Shown here: piece after piece, positions 63,143 to 64,000 of the stretch
How positions within the stretch are numbered: position 1 is the stretch's first letter
How the letters are laid out: each line of letters opens with the position of its first letter
Source of the DNA: Leptothoe spongobia TAU-MAC 1115
Lineage (GTDB): Bacteria > Cyanobacteriota > Cyanobacteriia > Phormidesmidales > Phormidesmidaceae
Assembly: GCF_018739885.1 (NCBI RefSeq)
Contig: NZ_JADOES010000020.1
Coordinates: 20,746 to 84,745, forward strand
Direction of reading: 5' to 3'
Length of the DNA: 64,000 bases
Made by a program: the position numbers and the translations under genes
Notes under the pieces: generated by a model
Databases searched by the model: none
Seen by the model: only the letters and a program-made list of their open reading frames with translations
What the model was told of the DNA's origin: nothing

Positions 63143-64000
63143 TTACACCACAAAGTCAGTGGCGCTCAGAGCATCAGGAGTGACATTCTCAATGGTAATT
63201 AAGGGTCTGAAAATATCGCTCATGTTCCCCGATATGTCAATGCGTACTTCGGTATGGGAGCCTGCTTGTAACAGCTGAACATACTCAGTAAAGCGATCAA
63301 CGGTTGGCTCAGTACTATATATAGATGGGTCATTGTCAAAGATTTCGTGCAGGTCGATGCGATCCACGCCTACTTCAAAGTCACGAATCTGATCCATGCG
63401 ATCGCCATAGCTTTGGTAAACGAATAGGTCACTACCACCTGCGCCAATCAGCACATCGCTGCCCCCCTGGCCCACGAGGATGTCATTATTGTCAGTGCCC
63501 ATGAGTAGGTCATTGGCTGGAGTCCCAAATGTGAGTGCATCGGTCCCGTTGATGGTGACATTGACCGTAGCCGTATCCGTTGCTCCAAACTCATCAGCGA
63601 TGGTGTAAGTAAAGCTGTCAGTCGCACTTTGACCACTATTCAATGCATCAAATACACCATTGGGATCGTAGATAAAGCTGCCATCGGCATTGAGCGTTAC
63701 CATTGCCCCAGAAGGAAGTAGGGTCTGGCTACCAATGGTGCTGTCATCGTCATTGATTTTAGTCACGCTTAAGGTAGCGCCCTGGTCCACATCACTATCC
63801 AGACCATTGCCCAGGTTTTCAAAGACGTTGGCGATCACATCAAAGTTATCGTTTACTGAGATGAAATCATCGGTGGCAACGGGTGCATCATTGGTACCGG
63901 TCAGGGTAATGGTGACAGTCTCAGCATGACTGGTGCCGATATTGTCGGTGACGGTGACGTCATAGACCTGGGTAATGGTTTCGCCCTCGGCCAGGAAGTC
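63143..64000 (-). CDS. C-terminal part of a large VCBS/cadherin-like RTX protein, 5' end outside window
   Basis: The leftward frame is open to the right edge, giving 285 C-terminal residues. Two VCBS-type Ig-like units are seen (TVTITLTGTNDAPVATDDF and SFTYTIADEFGATDTATVNV), then a calcium-binding RTX nonapeptide block GTDNNDILVGQGGSDVLIG, GAGGSDLFVYQ, and a C-terminal YIRDFEVGVDRIDL-like secretion region with DPSIYSTEP. Such proteins are exported by type I secretion and act as adhesins or S-layer-like surface proteins. It is the gene directly upstream of the barrel protein. Confidence 0.85.
   Translation of the reverse strand, partial: DFLAEGETITQVYDVTVTDNIGTSHAETVTITLTGTNDAPVATDDFISVNDNFDVIANVFENLGNGLDSDVDQGATLSVTKINDDDSTIGSQTLLPSGAMVTLNADGSFIYDPNGVFDALNSGQSATDSFTYTIADEFGATDTATVNVTINGTDALTFGTPANDLLMGTDNNDILVGQGGSDVLIGAGGSDLFVYQSYGDRMDQIRDFEVGVDRIDLHEIFDNDPSIYSTEPTVDRFTEYVQLLQAGSHTEVRIDISGNMSDIFRPLITIENVTPDALSATDFVV

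Overview
This 64 kb window is chromosomal DNA of a cyanobacterium. The evidence is about twenty HIP1 octamers (GCGATCGC), a group 2 sigma-70 factor, the cyanobacterial DUF3038-DUF4335-OmpA cluster, a DesC-type acyl desaturase, a glycolate oxidase FeS subunit, pentapeptide-repeat proteins, STAND ATPases and PEP-CTERM proteins. The gene content suggests a filamentous, Leptolyngbya-like lineage, but the sequence alone does not fix the genus. I saw no rRNA, tRNA, CRISPR array or intact transposase.

Layout. 0-8.5 kb holds the end of a glycogen-debranching-type enzyme, a MITE-like element, a secreted family 6 glycoside hydrolase (cellulase type), a PEP-CTERM protein, a polysaccharide pyruvyltransferase, a collapsed chemotaxis-like locus (PATAN-like N-terminus joined out of frame to the end of a CheA-receiver hybrid, then a receiver-only CheB) and a glycosyltransferase-like gene. 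8.6-16.5 kb is an A+T-richer conflict module read leftward: a degenerate SIR2-like protein, a STAND ATPase with 14 WD40 repeats, and a NACHT ATPase with a pentapeptide tail. 17-33 kb is mixed metabolism and signalling: animal-type haem peroxidase, FAD monooxygenase, CHAD protein, slipin, desaturase, GlcF, an ethylene-receptor-like hybrid kinase, DCC protein, threonine aldolase, a HIT-like phosphorylase, a Uma2 nuclease and an orphan MNT nucleotidyltransferase.

33.7-39.4 kb is a second A+T-rich island. It carries a radical SAM enzyme, a small conserved protein and a 1356-residue protein that fuses a PD-(D/E)XK-type nuclease to a STAND-like P-loop ATPase. Gene debris lies on its left and a strong terminator on its right. 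It is the best candidate for an under-described defence system here. 39.4-64 kb returns to host-type genes: a YHS protein with 16 (N/D)PC units, a lipoprotein, a GHL10 hydrolase, a HAD phosphatase, a phosphohexomutase, an ATP/ADP-translocase-like/HEAT/cNMP-binding fusion, RmuC, the DUF3038-DUF4335-OmpA operon, fmt, the sigma factor, an AGE-family epimerase, an intimin-like barrel protein, and the 3' end of a large VCBS/RTX adhesin-like gene cut by the right edge.

Repeats. A previously unlabelled 75-bp imperfect palindrome occurs three times (4462, 19775, 55322), always in an intergenic gap at a gene 3' end. One copy supplies the stop codons of two convergent genes. Several perfect hairpins act as likely bidirectional terminators.
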